From Halichondria panicea (Eukaryota > Porifera > Demospongiae > Suberitida > Halichondriidae), in assembly GCF_963675165.1 (NCBI RefSeq), contig NC_087377.1, positions 5,642,042-5,706,041 on the forward strand: a DNA stretch of 64,000 bases. The letters are read 5' to 3'. Positions 47,501 to 59,590 of the stretch are shown piece by piece. The first letter of the stretch is position 1. Each line of letters begins with the position of its first letter. The translations under genes were made by a program, and so were the position numbers. A model generated the notes under the pieces. That model made no database searches, had not been told where the DNA came from, and saw nothing but the letters and a program-made list of their open reading frames with translations.

Positions 47501-48015
47501 CAACTCTATTGCTATTGTTTTGTGTAAGAATGTTATGATTATGAAGATGCATGAATGGGCATCAAAACCGCAAGTATATAGACTATTTTTTGCGTCAATT
47601 TATAAGAGCAGTAAGTACTGAGGGGTCCGCAACAGCCAGGAATCTCGTACAAAATTTTTGGAATCTCAACTGAAATCTTGAAATCTCACTTGGAATCTTG
47701 AAATCTTGTGGAATCTCTCTTATGGAATGTTAATGAGATACCCGTAAATGTATATAAATACACCGTATACTTCGCCGTAGATTATTATTGAGGCTGCAGT
47801 CGCGGTTGCAGTAGCCTCGAGACCAGGCCGATTATCGAGGCTATACGGTTGCAGTTGCGGTTGCTGCTATTTAAAACTAGTTCCGAGTACATCTCTCTCA
47901 TAGCATGCAGCTCTGTGTGCAGATTATAGACGATTCCTAAAGAGATTAAGGTGAGTTTAACCAGCATAATAATAATAATAATTATAGTTGTATACATGCA
48001 GGCTGAACAGCAAAG
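44560..48015. other. No gene recognised
   Basis: Unrecognised frames at 45581-45790, 45825-46214 and 46862-47044. Low complexity: a G run at 45360-45372 and TCTTGAAATCTC-type repeats at 47640-47725. Near 47800-47880 TTGCAGTAGCCTCGAGACCA and GGTTGCAGTTGCGGTTGC recur. No domain seen. Confidence 0.35.
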
Positions 48016-48420
48016 TGATGGACAAAGCTATCCCAAAATCAGCTCCAAACTGCCCACTCTTAATGCCGAGAGTGAGCTTATGGTGAGTGAGTCTGATGCA
48101 GTACCAGCGTAAAAGTTGCATAGATCTATGCATCACAGGACGGACGAAGTGAGGGACAAGGCTCCAAGTCCAAACTGTCCACTCTTAATGAGAGTGAGCT
48201 TATGGTACCAGCGTAATAATTGTTGTCATGAAAGTTTGTATATGCATCACAGGATGGACGAAGCGAGGGACAAGGCTCCCCTACTCATCTTAAATGGTAG
48301 TGAGCTTATGGTGCCGGTGAGTCTGACCTCCAGTGTACCAGTGTACATGAAAAATTTGTAATTATGCATCACAGAATGGACAAAGCGAGGGACAAAGCTC
48401 TCCCAAACCAAATGACTGTG
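48016..48420. repeat. Diverged tandem repeat of about 115 bp
   Basis: Four units begin near 48016, 48127, 48246 and 48364. Each has ATGCATCACAG(G/A)A(C/T)GGAC-like starts, AAGCGAGGGACAAGGCTC, CTCTTAATG-like and GAGTGAGCTTATGGT words. Spacing is 111-119 bp and the units differ by many substitutions. Confidence 0.7.
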
Positions 48421-48590
48421 CATGCACTGTTTGCAGCTGCATATTGTACCAGCATTGCACATGGACTAGATCCATGTTCCCTTGTTTACGACCAGCACCA
48501 CTTGTACAAGTGTTTCACTATACAAAAACAATGGATCTCGTTACTGTCTTCCGAACAAAAAGACCAGGACCTGCACGCACTTTGAAAATC

Positions 48591-48665
48591 CCTGTCTATT
48601 GCTACTGTCGATGTGCAGATGATGGCCAAGGAATGGTAGGCTGTGACGGATGTGAAGATTGGTAG
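48591..48665 (+). pseudogene. PHD finger fragment
   Basis: The frame reads PVYCYCRCADDGQGMVGCDG followed by CEDW and then TAG. CxCR...DxGxMVxCDxCxxW is the first half of a PHD zinc finger. The stop sits where the Tyr-His of the finger is expected. It may have belonged to the decayed gene that follows. Confidence 0.55.
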
Positions 48666-49000
48666 ATGCATTGACGCCGCCAAAGTAAAAAAGGTATTGC
48701 ACCAAGTGTCGATAAAGTAGTTAGAATCAATGACTTTATAGTCAACAAGTATAGTCTTTATAATTATTGTATGTTCATCAATTCAGATATAATATATACT
48801 ATTATAATAATAAGTGCTCATACTAGATGTCCAGAGTTAATTGCTCATACTATATGTCACTATATATGTCTATAGTCTAGCCTGCCTATGGCTATGGATC
48901 TAGAATAAATAGTACATCTAGCTTTGTTAGTCGGCGCCGCCGCCCTCTACCGTTGCCTGGAAGGAGGACAGCGCTAGTTATGGGCAATAGGTAGTTATGC

Positions 49001-49471
49001 ATGGGCAATAGGTTAAGTTGGAGCACATACGACAAGCTGAGAAAGAATGAAAGCTTAGAAAACCCTTCCAGGAAACGCCTTACTGAAAACAGCACACCTA
49101 AGCGTCGAAAAAACACAGCAGTTGAATTTGACAAAGAAAAACTTCCTGAAGAAGCAAGTGCTTGGAGCACAAACCAAACTGTCCGCTTAGTTCAGAAAAA
49201 CGGCGGACAAATTATTAAAGAATTTCTAGCCAACAATGAAATACAACGTCCCACAAGAGCTCCAAGAAGAGCGAAGAAAAAAACCCACCACGGTGTGTCT
49301 TTTCCAATGCACGCACCAGCAACAGCTCACAAACAAACTATCAAAGAAAAGATTGAAAACAAATTAATTTTAATTGGAGAAAATAATTATAGTAGAGCAC
49401 GAAATAAAGTGATTTCGTGTGGACAAAGACACAAACACAATAGAGAAACTAATATACTTAAGCCACACTAG
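49001..49471 (+). other. Open frame of 156 codons, unknown, Lys/Asn-rich
   Basis: The frame contains YDKLRKNESLENPSRKRLTE and APRRAKKKTHHG, a basic nuclear-like composition without a recognised domain. It lies between the PHD fragment and the next decayed block in the same orientation, so it may be part of one former gene. Confidence 0.3.
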
Positions 49472-49549
49472 ACATATCAAACTCTCAGATATACGACAGA
49501 AAATGATGGATGACCATGATTGTGATTAGAAACAGTTGTGATGAGTGCC

Positions 49550-50670
49550 TAGCGGAACTTACTGACGAAAGCAGACTTACTGAACTAAACATCCTACACA
49601 CTTTTTCACTATCTATAACAGACATTCGAAATCTCCTAAAGAGTTTCACGCATAAGGCATATTAAAGTATGGCATGATCACTCAGAAATAGCTGGACACG
49701 GACATTTACTAGTTCTGGTAGGTACAACCCAGCTTTTTATTATACCACTCAAGAACTATCCAAAAGAGGAATACATTTAGATGTACTGGACGTTGTAGAA
49801 CAGCCTTACATACATATCCTAGGTCGATCAACATCTAGCCTGCAATTCTATTTCACGAGTATAGACTAGATTGCATCAAAGAATTACAGGCACCTGCATG
49901 TCAAGTACAATCAATATGGTGTAAAGGATGTGTTTCATGGTGATGGGCCAGCACAGCAAGTGGAAGCAGGAGCAAAAATTGGTGGTCACTACCTGTGTGT
50001 TGGTTATGCTGCTCACAGTGCAATTTTTAACGATTATAGCTTATTGTTTTCGAGCCGACAGCTTATGGAGAGACAAGCGTTTGTCACTAAGGGTCAAGCA
50101 TAGAGAAAAGGAAGTACCAAACCACTGGACAAGCTGAGTGTTAGCGAATTGAGAACAGAACTACAGGCGCACGGCGTAACAACGGGAAAAAAGAACAAGA
50201 CTGACCTGCTCCAAGTTTACAAAAAACTAAGAGCAGGAATTAATCATGTTCCTGCACTACTTCAAGGAAATCCAAAAGCGGACATAAAGGCCCTACCATC
50301 TGGAGGATTATGAAATAATGGCAACATTGAAATAATGGCAACAGAGCCTCTACATGACCTTAAAGGCAATCTTGTAGAAGAGACTCTATAGCAACTCTCA
50401 ACGGAACGATTCGTGAATCAATTCAAGAAGTTATGGATGCTGCTTTCGCTAAGGAAACATTAAGATGCTCAGATTATCAGAAAGGTATAATATTGCTATA
50501 TATAATGATTCAATTAAGCCGCGTGAAGTCAAACGATCACCTGGTAATGGTGAAGACAGTGTGTCGTTTGAGAGGCACAACAATGTACTTAGGACTGAAT
50601 GGACAAAGTCAAACAGGAATGCTATGTTGGTCGAGCAATTAATTAAAGGACCTTACTTTTGTCATTCGTA
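49550..50670 (+). pseudogene. Large sponge/cnidarian-type repeat gene with SAP domain, decayed
   Basis: In successive frames: VWHDHSEIAGHGHLLVLV; NPAFYYTTQELSKRGI with VVEQPYIHILGRSTSS; FHGDGPAQQVEAGAKIGGHY; then LDKLSVSELRTELQAHGV, a SAP-type helix pair; and EPLHDLKGN. I recognise this order from long uncharacterised proteins repeated in sponge and cnidarian genomes, suspected transposases, but cannot name a family. Four or more frameshifts and several stops show decay. Confidence 0.5.
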
Positions 50671-52844
50671 GACAATATCGTCGCTAAATATCCCTTTTTG
50701 CAAGATCATTAACAGGTAACATGGGTACTTCTTGCATGAATGCTGGGAACCCACTCCAACTGTTTTTGCAGCTGCTAAAAGAGCTAGAACATAATTATTG
50801 CGAATCGAGTGCTAGGAGTGACGAAAGTCTGGGAAATGGATTGAGACCTGGGTACCTAATATTGTCCCGATCTGCTGTCACATACTGCTATCTTTGTGAA
50901 ATCGTTTCACTAGGTAACTATTGTGTACTTAATTAGCGCATGTGTATTAGTGTACCCTTGAGTGATGTGCGACATGTACTCATTCATGATAAAAATTGGA
51001 ATGAAGTGCTGCTTGCATTATAGTGGCTGGCAAAAAATCTGTAATACTAGAGACAGAAAATCGCAGTTAAACACCCATCCATCTGAGGAATGTGTGAGCA
51101 CAAGCAAACAACAAGCACACACACTACATGAAAAATTCACGTTTGGCGAAGACAAAAGATACTATTTGTTGTTCTACTACTAGTCAACGTACATTCTTGG
51201 TCGAAAAAGTAATATAGATTAATAAAGAGAAGAAAATATAGAGTATAAAGTCCTCACTAAAATGTGTGTTTACTTGTATCAAAACTTCATTCAAAAATGT
51301 CTACGCCCCCATTTGCCTCGTTCGGAGATTTACTATACATGTTTGTAGAGGGTGTCCTTTACAAAGCGCAGAAACAATATTTAGAGAACAAAGAATGTTT
51401 GGAGTACCAAACTTTGTGCAAAGTTCAATCCTTGTCAGTCCGACGAAGTGTTACTTGTCACATTTGTAATGATTTATAAGAAAATTACTGTGACTCGTGT
51501 TGAGACAGTCAAATAATTGTACCCTGGGAACTGCTGAAAAATAAGATTCTGTTTTACCAATTTACCAACCATTTAGTGCACGTAACCGGTAAATTTGCCA
51601 TGTGTTCGACAAATTGGCCAGACAATGTTATAGTGCTAGTACTAGTTCTGTAGTTAGTATTGCTACTTTTGAAAGGTGAAAACAGAAACGACTGAACCAT
51701 CTTGTTGAGTCACTCAAGGAAAAAATGTTGTAAGCATTTTGATGGATGGCTCCACAGATCCCCTACAGGTGGAAATTATGTCCTTTCATTTCTAATCCTT
51801 TCATTTCTAAATCCTTATATTGAGTGACATTGAGCATCTTTCGCCCTCACATGCAAGCCAAGTCAAGATGAAAGCAGTCAACATGGAAGAAGTAGAGGAC
51901 TAGGTCTAGGATCACAGAATCTTCACAAAATGAGCCTGGGATGGAATCCGCCCATGTTAGTATGATCGCAACTGTAATAGCGATTGTCTCAAGTTCTATT
52001 CTTGCTGTGTTGCCGTGTTGAAAAAATAAAGTTCAAATCCCAAACAAAAAATAAAATACAAAAAATGAAGTACATAAAAATGTGCTATAACTAAAAACCT
52101 TTATCGACTATTACTGGTTTCAAGTTTGTTAAGCAACATGATTTGCATTTGAATAGTATCATACGGCTACGCGAGACAGGGTGGGTATAGCATGTTACCC
52201 TTCAGGAGTGATGTCCAGTGTTGCCTACACTTGGGGGTACACTACCTGGGATGTCCTACGATATAGGACATCCTAGGACAGTCCCACCATGCTGTATAGT
52301 AAGTAGGGTCTGTCTTTACAATGGGTGACACATATACTTGGGATGATTTGACAGTACCGGGACGCCCCATCAGTTAGTTGTTTAGTCCGGAGGATCCCAT
52401 GCACCCGAAAAGACCAAAACTTTCATCAGAACTTGCAGTTCTTAGAGCCTATGGCATTTATCTCTCATCAAGCAGTTGCTCCGCCATCTGACAGCTCATG
52501 TGAATATATTTGCAACCGTGATGTCATCAACAGCAACAAAAATCACAAAGAAGCTCTGCTTGATAGTGTTGTAGGTTAGTGGCAATAGCTGAAGATGCAG
52601 TCCTATAACTCAAGCTAAACGTGTGATACTGGCTGCGTAGGTGTTGTAGCAACCACCAAGCCTTAAATAATGCCATGCCTCATTTTTGAAAGAGGTTGCA
52701 CTGTTTTTGTTACAAAAAGCCACCACCAGCCCCCCTGGAATTTTTACTGAGACGGTGCTTACGGAATAACAGTGAGCGAGTACAAGCCAATTTTAGCTGG
52801 TAGCTGTTGTACAAGCCTTTAGCTACAGTGTATGTCTTAAAGGC
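50671..52844. other. Mostly unrecognised; possible tail of the preceding decayed gene
   Basis: A frame at 50721-50936 (NAGNPLQLFLQLLKELEHNY) and one at 51264-51479 could be decayed 3' exons of the gene before. The rest has no recognised domain. Confidence 0.3.
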
Positions 52845-53113
52845 TGCAAGTGTTCGACAGGTTGTTTGACAGGACGGTGTGGCTGCAAGAAAAGGGGGAA
52901 GCATTGTTCAATTGGCTGTGAGTGTTTAAATTGTAGCAATAATATATAGCAGAGCCAAGACAGAACGAAGCTCACATTAAAGAAGATGTGGAGGCAGGCC
53001 GATTGACAGACAGAGAAGGGGAAGACATCGTCGACTGGGTGTTTGGACAAAATACAGGGAGTGACAGTCAAACTAATCAGTCCGAATCAGAGCCTGAGTT
53101 AGACGAAGATTAA
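52845..53113 (+). pseudogene. CXC (tesmin-like) cysteine cluster with acidic tail
   Basis: The frame 52845-52949 reads CKCSTGCLTGRCGCKKRGKH followed by CSIGCECLNCSNN and a stop. The spacing CxCxxxCxxxxCxCxxxxxxCxxxCxCxxC is that of a CXC/tesmin-type zinc cluster, often C-terminal in invertebrate transposon proteins. In another frame 52949-53113 follows an acidic tail (EGEDIVDWVFGQ, ESEPELDED, TAA). One shift separates them. The upstream part was not recognised. Confidence 0.55.
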
Positions 53114-54705
53114 ACAAGAATTGTTTGTTATGTTTAAGATATTGTTTGTTATGATTTTACTTGCTTTACTAGACATGCTAAAACAAGTGACAAAAAATTT
53201 TGGTAACATCCTTACTTAGCATACACTTGGATGTAATCGATTGCTTTGTCGTTGTTAGGTCAGCCGAGTGTTCAGTTGAGCACATTAATATATATCTTTG
53301 ATTGTAGGCAATAATATCACTAAAAGCAGTTTTGCTACCTTAAGTGCTGTAGCATTCATTGCGTTGTTGGCTACATCTTTCTCAGAGCCCACTGTAAAAC
53401 TGGAGAGTTGTTTTGAGAGGTCGTTGATGAGCTGCTCGAGGTCTGCATCTGTACTGTGGCATTTACTAGTCTGGAGAATAATCAGGTGAGATTTGTAACA
53501 TGTATGGCAAACTTTGTCGTTTTGAAGTATATGGCCATCAAAATCTGTGTGTTTTCTTAGGTACTCCTATCTTTCTAGGATTTGAGTGGTTATTAACTCT
53601 CGATGTGGTTCCACAAGTAGTACAACATATACTTGCTTTGATGGCTGCACTAAATCATACACTATGTGGTAGTGTCGTTTGCATAGTGGGATTGGTATCT
53701 GTAGTTCAGCAACTCCTGTCATCCCTATCCTCCTCTCGCTACTACAAATCAAAGATACCAATAACTAATACGGAAGCCAATTAGGGCAATTCGTGGGTTC
53801 TAACATTTGCAGTTCAATGCCCTCGAAAATTCCAATTTAGCGTGTCGAAGTGCTGAGCTCTTTGGGTTTACCGAGTGGCGCTAGTATAGCATCTGTACAT
53901 TCTAATACACTGCATGCATATGCTTTTCTGTTTGGTTTGTCCCATCGTGGTGTGTATGTATATCATCCCCTAAACAGCGTGTTACACAAACCTGGCGAGT
54001 GAAATCAATGTTCAAGGAGGCTACAAGGGTACGTGCTGGCTCACTTTGTCAGTTGCTTGGACTACTCATATTCTCACTGATGCCATGGCACAACTCACAT
54101 ACTCCGTTGTCCGCAACACTGTCACTGACTTCCCTAAAAGAAAGCTGCCTTCTAGTTGTTCGTAGCCATTTCCCTAGACACTGTTTACAAATGTTTGTAT
54201 TTATATATTTATATTAGAACTGTGTGACACAACACACCTGGAATGTCTATAATGTGTCCATAGTCTGTGTGGTGCACTCCATCTTGTGGGACTCCATGTG
54301 GTTTGACATGGAAATTGTGGTTAAGTTTTGCAAGCTCATAACTTTTGCTTCAAAGCTGGGTACAAGCAAATATTTTTGTAAAGTAATGCTCAAAGCTTAT
54401 AAATTTTGTTGATACTCATCACGTAGCGTCACTTTGTTAGCAAAAACTGTTTGTCACTTGATCTGGAGGAGTACTATCATATGACATAGAGTGCTATTTG
54501 AGCTCGTGGAGCCAAACTCATAAAAGCTTAACAACTATTCTCGTGTATGCATGTAGACTAGGAACAGTTCTACGTGCCTGAGCTCGTTCGTGAGTGTATG
54601 TACAGGAATATAAGTGTGTGAATATTTAATTACTTGTAGTATTAGCTTCATTTTGCTACTTCCGTTGCAAATAAATTTGCGTACTTAGATAGTACTTCCG
54701 GAATC
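53114..54705. other. No gene recognised
   Basis: Frames at 53298, 53500 and 53999 are hydrophobic or low in information and look like shadows. AT-rich. Confidence 0.35.
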
Positions 54706-54950
54706 TTGGCGGAGCAACTGCAAGAGCTGGCTATAGATCTACAATCCTCTGCTGGCCCTTCGCCACTAGGAGTTGTTTTAATATCTCCAAATAATAAATG
54801 CACAGCCTGCTCGTTAAAGCTGACAGACCGAGCAAGATTGTGTTGTACACTGAACAATTTGGTACCATTCATGGAACACAGTACAGAAAAATCTGCAAAC
54901 GATTTCGCGCTGGGTGCTCTTTTGTCCAGCACTATGAATACCACACAAAT

Positions 54951-54968
54951 GGGGGGGGGGGGGGGGGA
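54951..54968 (+). repeat. G homopolymer inside the KDZ first exon
   Basis: A run of about 18 G. It separates the two frames of the exon (KICKRFRAGCSFVQHYEY before, DVVYEDDSLSLPYF after), so either slippage broke the gene or the run length is wrong in the assembly. Confidence 0.8.
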
Positions 54969-55799
54969 TGTTGTGTATGAAGATGATTCTCTGTCGCTTC
55001 CGTACTTCATCTCAACTAGAGAAACAGGGTTTCAAACATCCCTTCTGCAACGGTTTGATATCAAAATACTAATTGGCCAGCTGTCATACAAGCAGCGCAG
55101 TGATAGGTATGATGAAGCTAAGAAAACTTTGAGAACGACAGCAGCTCCTGTAGAGTGCTTGCCACATAAAAGGTAAAATTAATAATTACAGTGATGACAA
55201 CTGCATATTAACATGCAATGATCCATCACTTCAAGAAGCAGACTGCCTAGCAATGGACAGGCGAAGGTTGGAGCTGGCACATTTCAAGTTCGCTATTCTC
55301 AATATTTATGCCTCGAGTCGTAGCCGCACGAGGGATACGGTAAAGCTGACTGTGTGTGTGTGTGTGTGTGTGTGCGTGTGTTCCAGCTGTAACTGCTCAG
55401 CGATTGCAATGCGACGAAAACTAACAACTTCTATTTTTCGTGGATTAGCAAACTAAAGCTTCTTTCTCGAGTTATGGCTAGTGTGACTCACATTGAAGGC
55501 TGTTGCAGTCTCTTCAGAATCTTTTATAGCATCATCTGTTTGCACAAACTTTCTATTCAACTTATGAGTTAGCCTTGTACTAAAGTGCTAGCTTTTTGTT
55601 AGCTACAAGAGTCAGAAAGAACTGCTAAAGAAGGCTAGCTAGCTATTATAGTATACTGATTTTTGTGAACTTGCAGACACACCCCTTATTCCTGTGGATG
55701 TAATGCGCATGCGCACTCAATACCAACGTGTAAAACAATTCATTTTGAGCCCCAGATCCTGGCAGAATCAATTTTCTTCTTTGTTGAGGTCCTGGTAAG

Positions 55800-56519
55800 C
55801 AGTGGCGTAGCCAGAGGGGGGCAGAGGGTGCTCCAGCACCCCCCTCTGGCCTCAGACTCTGCTCCACAAGTTCATTTTACTAACTAGCTAAGCTAGCTAG
55901 CTGATATGAGATCGAGAGTAACTAGAGCTCTATAATTGCACGATCAACTCAAAACTCCACCTCTAACTATCTAGCTCCACCTCCAAATATTCATTCCAGT
56001 CAGTGCACATGCGCAAAGCCACGTGCTGAGCAGACCAAGGTCCCCCACAGAGTTGCAGACTGTTAATGTTCAGCAGCTATCACCATCATCATCATGAGTA
56101 TTTTTCCGTTGAGCCCAGTTCACAGAGCAGCACTGCAACTGTGTTGCTGTTACCCTGTGAGAGCTATCACCATCATCATCATGAGTATTTTTCCGTTGAG
56201 CCCAGTTCACAGAGCAGCACTGCAACTGCAAGTGGCTTGCCACCCTGTTTTGCTAATTCACAAGCAGAACCTGGTTAGCAGCTGCATGATTTAATTGTCA
56301 CAACTCAAAACAATGCATTTTATAGGACATCTTCAAATGAAGATGTGGCTTAACCACCAGTACCCTCAAAGCAGCAGTACCCTCATTTCTTTAGCCAGAT
56401 TGCGTTAGAATCAATCTCAGAGCATGTAACAGCAAACATTTTCTGGGGGAGTGCCCCCACCCCCATTGGTAATTCGTTCATCAAGCACCCCCCTATCTCA
56501 AATCCTGGCTACGCCCCTG
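55800..56519. mobile_element. MITE with CAGTGGCGTAGCCAG ends and 5-bp target duplication
   Basis: Left CAGTGGCGTAGCCAG, right CTGGCTACGCCCCTG, flanked by GTAAG at 55795-55799 and 56520-56524. Next to each end is a purine- or C-rich block (AGAGGGGGGCAGAGGGTGC, CAAGCACCCCCCTATC). The same end type with a 5-bp duplication is at 17125-17460, and a lone end is at 12349. A hAT5-like source is plausible. It interrupts the KDZ gene between exons. Confidence 0.85.
56075..56235. repeat. 87-bp tandem duplication inside the MITE
   Basis: AGCTATCACCATCATCATCA and the following bases to CACTGCAACTG occur at 56075 and again at 56162, nearly identical, with a short unique stretch after the first. Confidence 0.85.
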
Positions 56520-58439
56520 GTAAGCTTGTACTTTTTTGTGATTGAATTCTGCTTATCTCACAGACTACTGCCTTTGACAAAGGTTTGCTCCCACTTGATC
56601 AGTATGCATTATTAACTGTGGACACCCCTTTGCTTTGAAACAATCAAAGCACATTGTAAATTATTTACCTCTTCTATAACTACTTTTGAGCGAAAGCAAA
56701 AACATGGCGAGAGGCTTGCAACACTCGTTGCAGCTGGTATCCATCATTATTAAGTGCGAAAGACGTTGTGTTCACGCTAGGGAATGTGGATGAAGCAGTG
56801 CTAGAAGAAGTACTACTTTTTGTTCTCATCCAAGTATGGAGTTTGTGCTATTAATTAATCACATGCTGCCCTTAATGCGTGCATCGTTCATTATATAGGT
56901 CATGCTTGTAAGTATCCCGGGTGTAAGAGTGTCATGGTTCTAGATGGAAACATAAAGAACCATCGTGATGTCTGTAAGGCTAGAGATGCAGGCTATACTG
57001 AGTACGAGGGACTTCCAGGATCTATTAAGACCGGGTGCATGAATACACCTTCTGTAAAATACACCAAGTACGAATTTGTGGTACAAATAATACACTGGAC
57101 ACAGATGCTACCGCCCCTCCTGTCAGTGCAACATATAGTGAAGTAGTGGAGAGGATTTTAGAGAAAAGGACTACAAGAAATGCCAATTACTACAAGGTTA
57201 GTTTTGTGTAATTAACAGCTATTTCATTTAAATGCGCGATTATAGATACTATGGGTAGGAAAGGAAGAAGTGTCTGCATCTTGGGTACACGAAGACATCA
57301 TTCCCCAATCAGCCGTCACTGAATTTCAAAGTGGTATCATGCCAGAAGTCCATATAGACGAAGAATCGAGCTGTAATCAGCTATCGTTTACAGCTAATGT
57401 GCATGTCAGCTCAAACCAAGAAGAAAACAACAGTGTTGGATATCACTTAGCAACTCTGGGTAATCACTTATTTGCATGACCTTATTTATAATTATATACC
57501 AACGCACGTGAATATACACAATCATGACTATATGAATATAATTATGTAGATAGTGCTCTGCTTCAAACTGAAGGTCTGAGCTGCAATACAGAAAAGGACA
57601 AAGGAAAGAAGCTTAATTAATTATCATACAGCAGGTATATCTTGCTCATCATGCATCATAATGATAATTATTATAGTCATATAATTTAATTATTATGTTA
57701 CATAATTATATGCAGGGATTATAGCTGGGATTTGGCCTTGCGGAGTTATCACCATGTTGTCAGAACTGTTCGTAGCTAAATCCAAGAGCCAACTACTATA
57801 GACGAAACTCATCACATCTATTAACTCTGAGTAAGCCATATTCAATCATATATAATTATACCTGCAGCGGCATTATTATTATTATTGTTACATGTATATA
57901 GATTATATCTGCTGACGATGGTTGCCATTTACGAAAGTTTGCCAGAAATCCTTCTAGGAAGGACCTCACTCAAACCGCCAAGGAACTAGCTACCCTGGAG
58001 ATAGTAGTCGACAAAATGCACATGGGTCACGTGGATACAAAGTGCCAAGAGAATTGTGATGCTCGGAGGTTTGTGGATCTGGATGAAGTAAGTATAAACA
58101 GTGATGGCGCAGAGTTTGGCAAATACGATTGCGCATTTATACTACATATAGCATGCAGTTCCTCGATCTTGTCTCCTCCTTATGTTTAAGCATCGTAATT
58201 TTAGGTCGACACGGAGGTTTGTGAACAAACATTTGCCTGCATGGCTGTCAAGGTACAAGAAGATATCAAGGAAGATGAACAGGCACCACTTCATGTTTTA
58301 TTTGTTGTACATTTGCAACTTGCACAACCAGAGCAAAATTAATCAACTCTGGCTTTTTCGTGCATACAACTACGTAATCGTTTTACAGTTACCTTTGATA
58401 ATATTATCCATGCATGTGACAGGGCCTAGGAGACATGCA

Positions 58440-59010
58440 CATACAAAAGACGGTTATATACAAGATCCTCCGTGGGATCTCAAGCAGAATCCAACGAACG
58501 GTGTATATATGCATGTATATAATTCTGTTCCAGGGAAGATCCCATGCAGGATCCTCTGGACACACAGGAGGATCCCAAGCAGGATCCTCCAGACATAATT
58601 ATATATTATACACAAACACATGAGGATCTCAAGCAGGATCCTCCGGACACAGGTGTATGTATAGCTATGCAGGATCCTCCGGACACAGGTGTATATGCAG
58701 AATCCTGCGGACACACAGGAGGATCCCAAGCAGGATCCTCCGGACACAGGTGTATATATATAATTATACATACACATACACAGGAGTAGGATCCTCTGGA
58801 CACGGGAGGATCCCAAGCAGTACTCCGAACACAAGAGGATGATCCCATCCCCGGACACACATGAAGGAGGATTCCAAGCATGCACAACTTCGGACACAGG
58901 TGCAGATCCCATGAAGGATCCTCATGCACGGGGTATACTGCATGCTAGGAGTTCTGCAGAGGAGGATCCAATGTGGGATCCTCCAGACACACACGAGGAA
59001 CCTCCGAAGC
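58440..59010. repeat. GGATCC-containing minisatellite
   Basis: CAAGCAGGATCCTCCGGACA and shortened or inverted variants (GGATCCCAAGCAGGATCCTC, CAGGTGTATAT) recur about a dozen times with irregular 35-60 bp spacing. It begins about 100 bp beyond the last recognised KDZ codons. Reading frames through it on both strands are repeat artefacts. Confidence 0.85.
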
Positions 59011-59229
59011 ATCCTCTGAACTGGCATGCATTTATTAGCTTAGGAAGCACGGACACTTGTAGGCAACAGTGGACATGTATGCCCTTCAGGGTATTTAACA
59101 GTACTAGTTCTTGGGACTTATGGCAGTCGAGATGATGGTGGATGAAGCAAAAATCCTAATCTGTATTAAAATTAATGGTTTGAGTGCTACGTATCTTGCA
59201 TGAATGGCTATTTTGAAATAAAATTAATG

Positions 59230-59590
59230 TTTTTGGCTATCACAAACGGACGATTACTCCTAGGACAAACCATTCCAGAGGACTGGTTACAAGGCTAGTG
59301 GACATTCTTTTGGCACCGCTTCAAAAGACTGGATTGCTTTTCTACGGGAAGAGATTAACTGGCACCATAATGCTATCAATCGAAGATCTATTCCAGTGCA
59401 TCACACCAAAAATGTACTACTATCCTGATACGATAATAAGGTAGGATGACTACTCTTACTAATGCTCAGACAAACCATTCCTGAGGGAAACCAACACTGG
59501 GAAGACTTTACCCGGCTAGTGGACATCCTTTTTGCACCGATTCAAATACTGGATAGCTTTTTTACGGGAAGACCCTTTCCCCGTTTTAAT
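59230..59590 (+). pseudogene. Duplicated fragment of a repeat gene (LVDILxAPxQ motif)
   Basis: About 100 bp occur twice (59266-59365 and 59472-59575) with ACAAACCATTCC, GGCTAGTGGACAT, TTGCACCG and TACGGGAAGA in order. The first reads LVDILLAPLQKTGLLFYGK and ITPKMYYYPDTI, the second NQHWEDFTRLVDILFAPIQ. The pattern resembles C-terminal blocks (W...LLxI...P....xPKxHxxxHYPxxI) of repeat genes in sponges and cnidarians. No complete domain. Confidence 0.4.

Larger units (their letters stand above)
54706..58330 (+). pseudogene. KDZ-type transposase gene with CxC-like and chromo-like modules, lightly decayed
   Basis: Blocks in order on plus: KCTACSLKLTDR and SLPYFISTRETGF, LIGQLSYKQRSDRY (54780-55172, donor AGGTAAAA); an exon from 55192 with MDRRRLELAHFKF; 56899-57196 with CKYPGCKSVMVLDGNIKNHR and GLPGSIKTGC; 57246-57459 with LWVGKEEVSASWVHEDIIPQ; about 57718 with IIAGIWPCGVITM; 57902-58087 with SADDGCHLRKFARNP and DKMHMGHVDTKC; 58205 on with VDTEVCEQTFA, then WLSRYKKISRKMNRHHFMFY. 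This fits KDZ transposases. Lesions: an 18-G run (about 54951-54968), shifts near 57080 and 58230. A MITE sits in the interval 55800-56519. Confidence 0.65.

Noticed and set aside
47785..47997. Possible tRNA-like or structured RNA in the GGTTGCAGTTGCGG repeats
   Set aside because: Short direct repeats only; no cloverleaf with a plausible anticodon could be drawn.
55353..55380. TG dinucleotide run as a possible regulatory Z-DNA site
   Set aside because: Ordinary microsatellite inside a decayed transposon gene; nothing ties it to regulation.
58454..59027. Overlapping frames with Gly-Gly-Ser and Cys-rich repeats on both strands
   Set aside because: Products of the GGATCC minisatellite; open in several frames at once.
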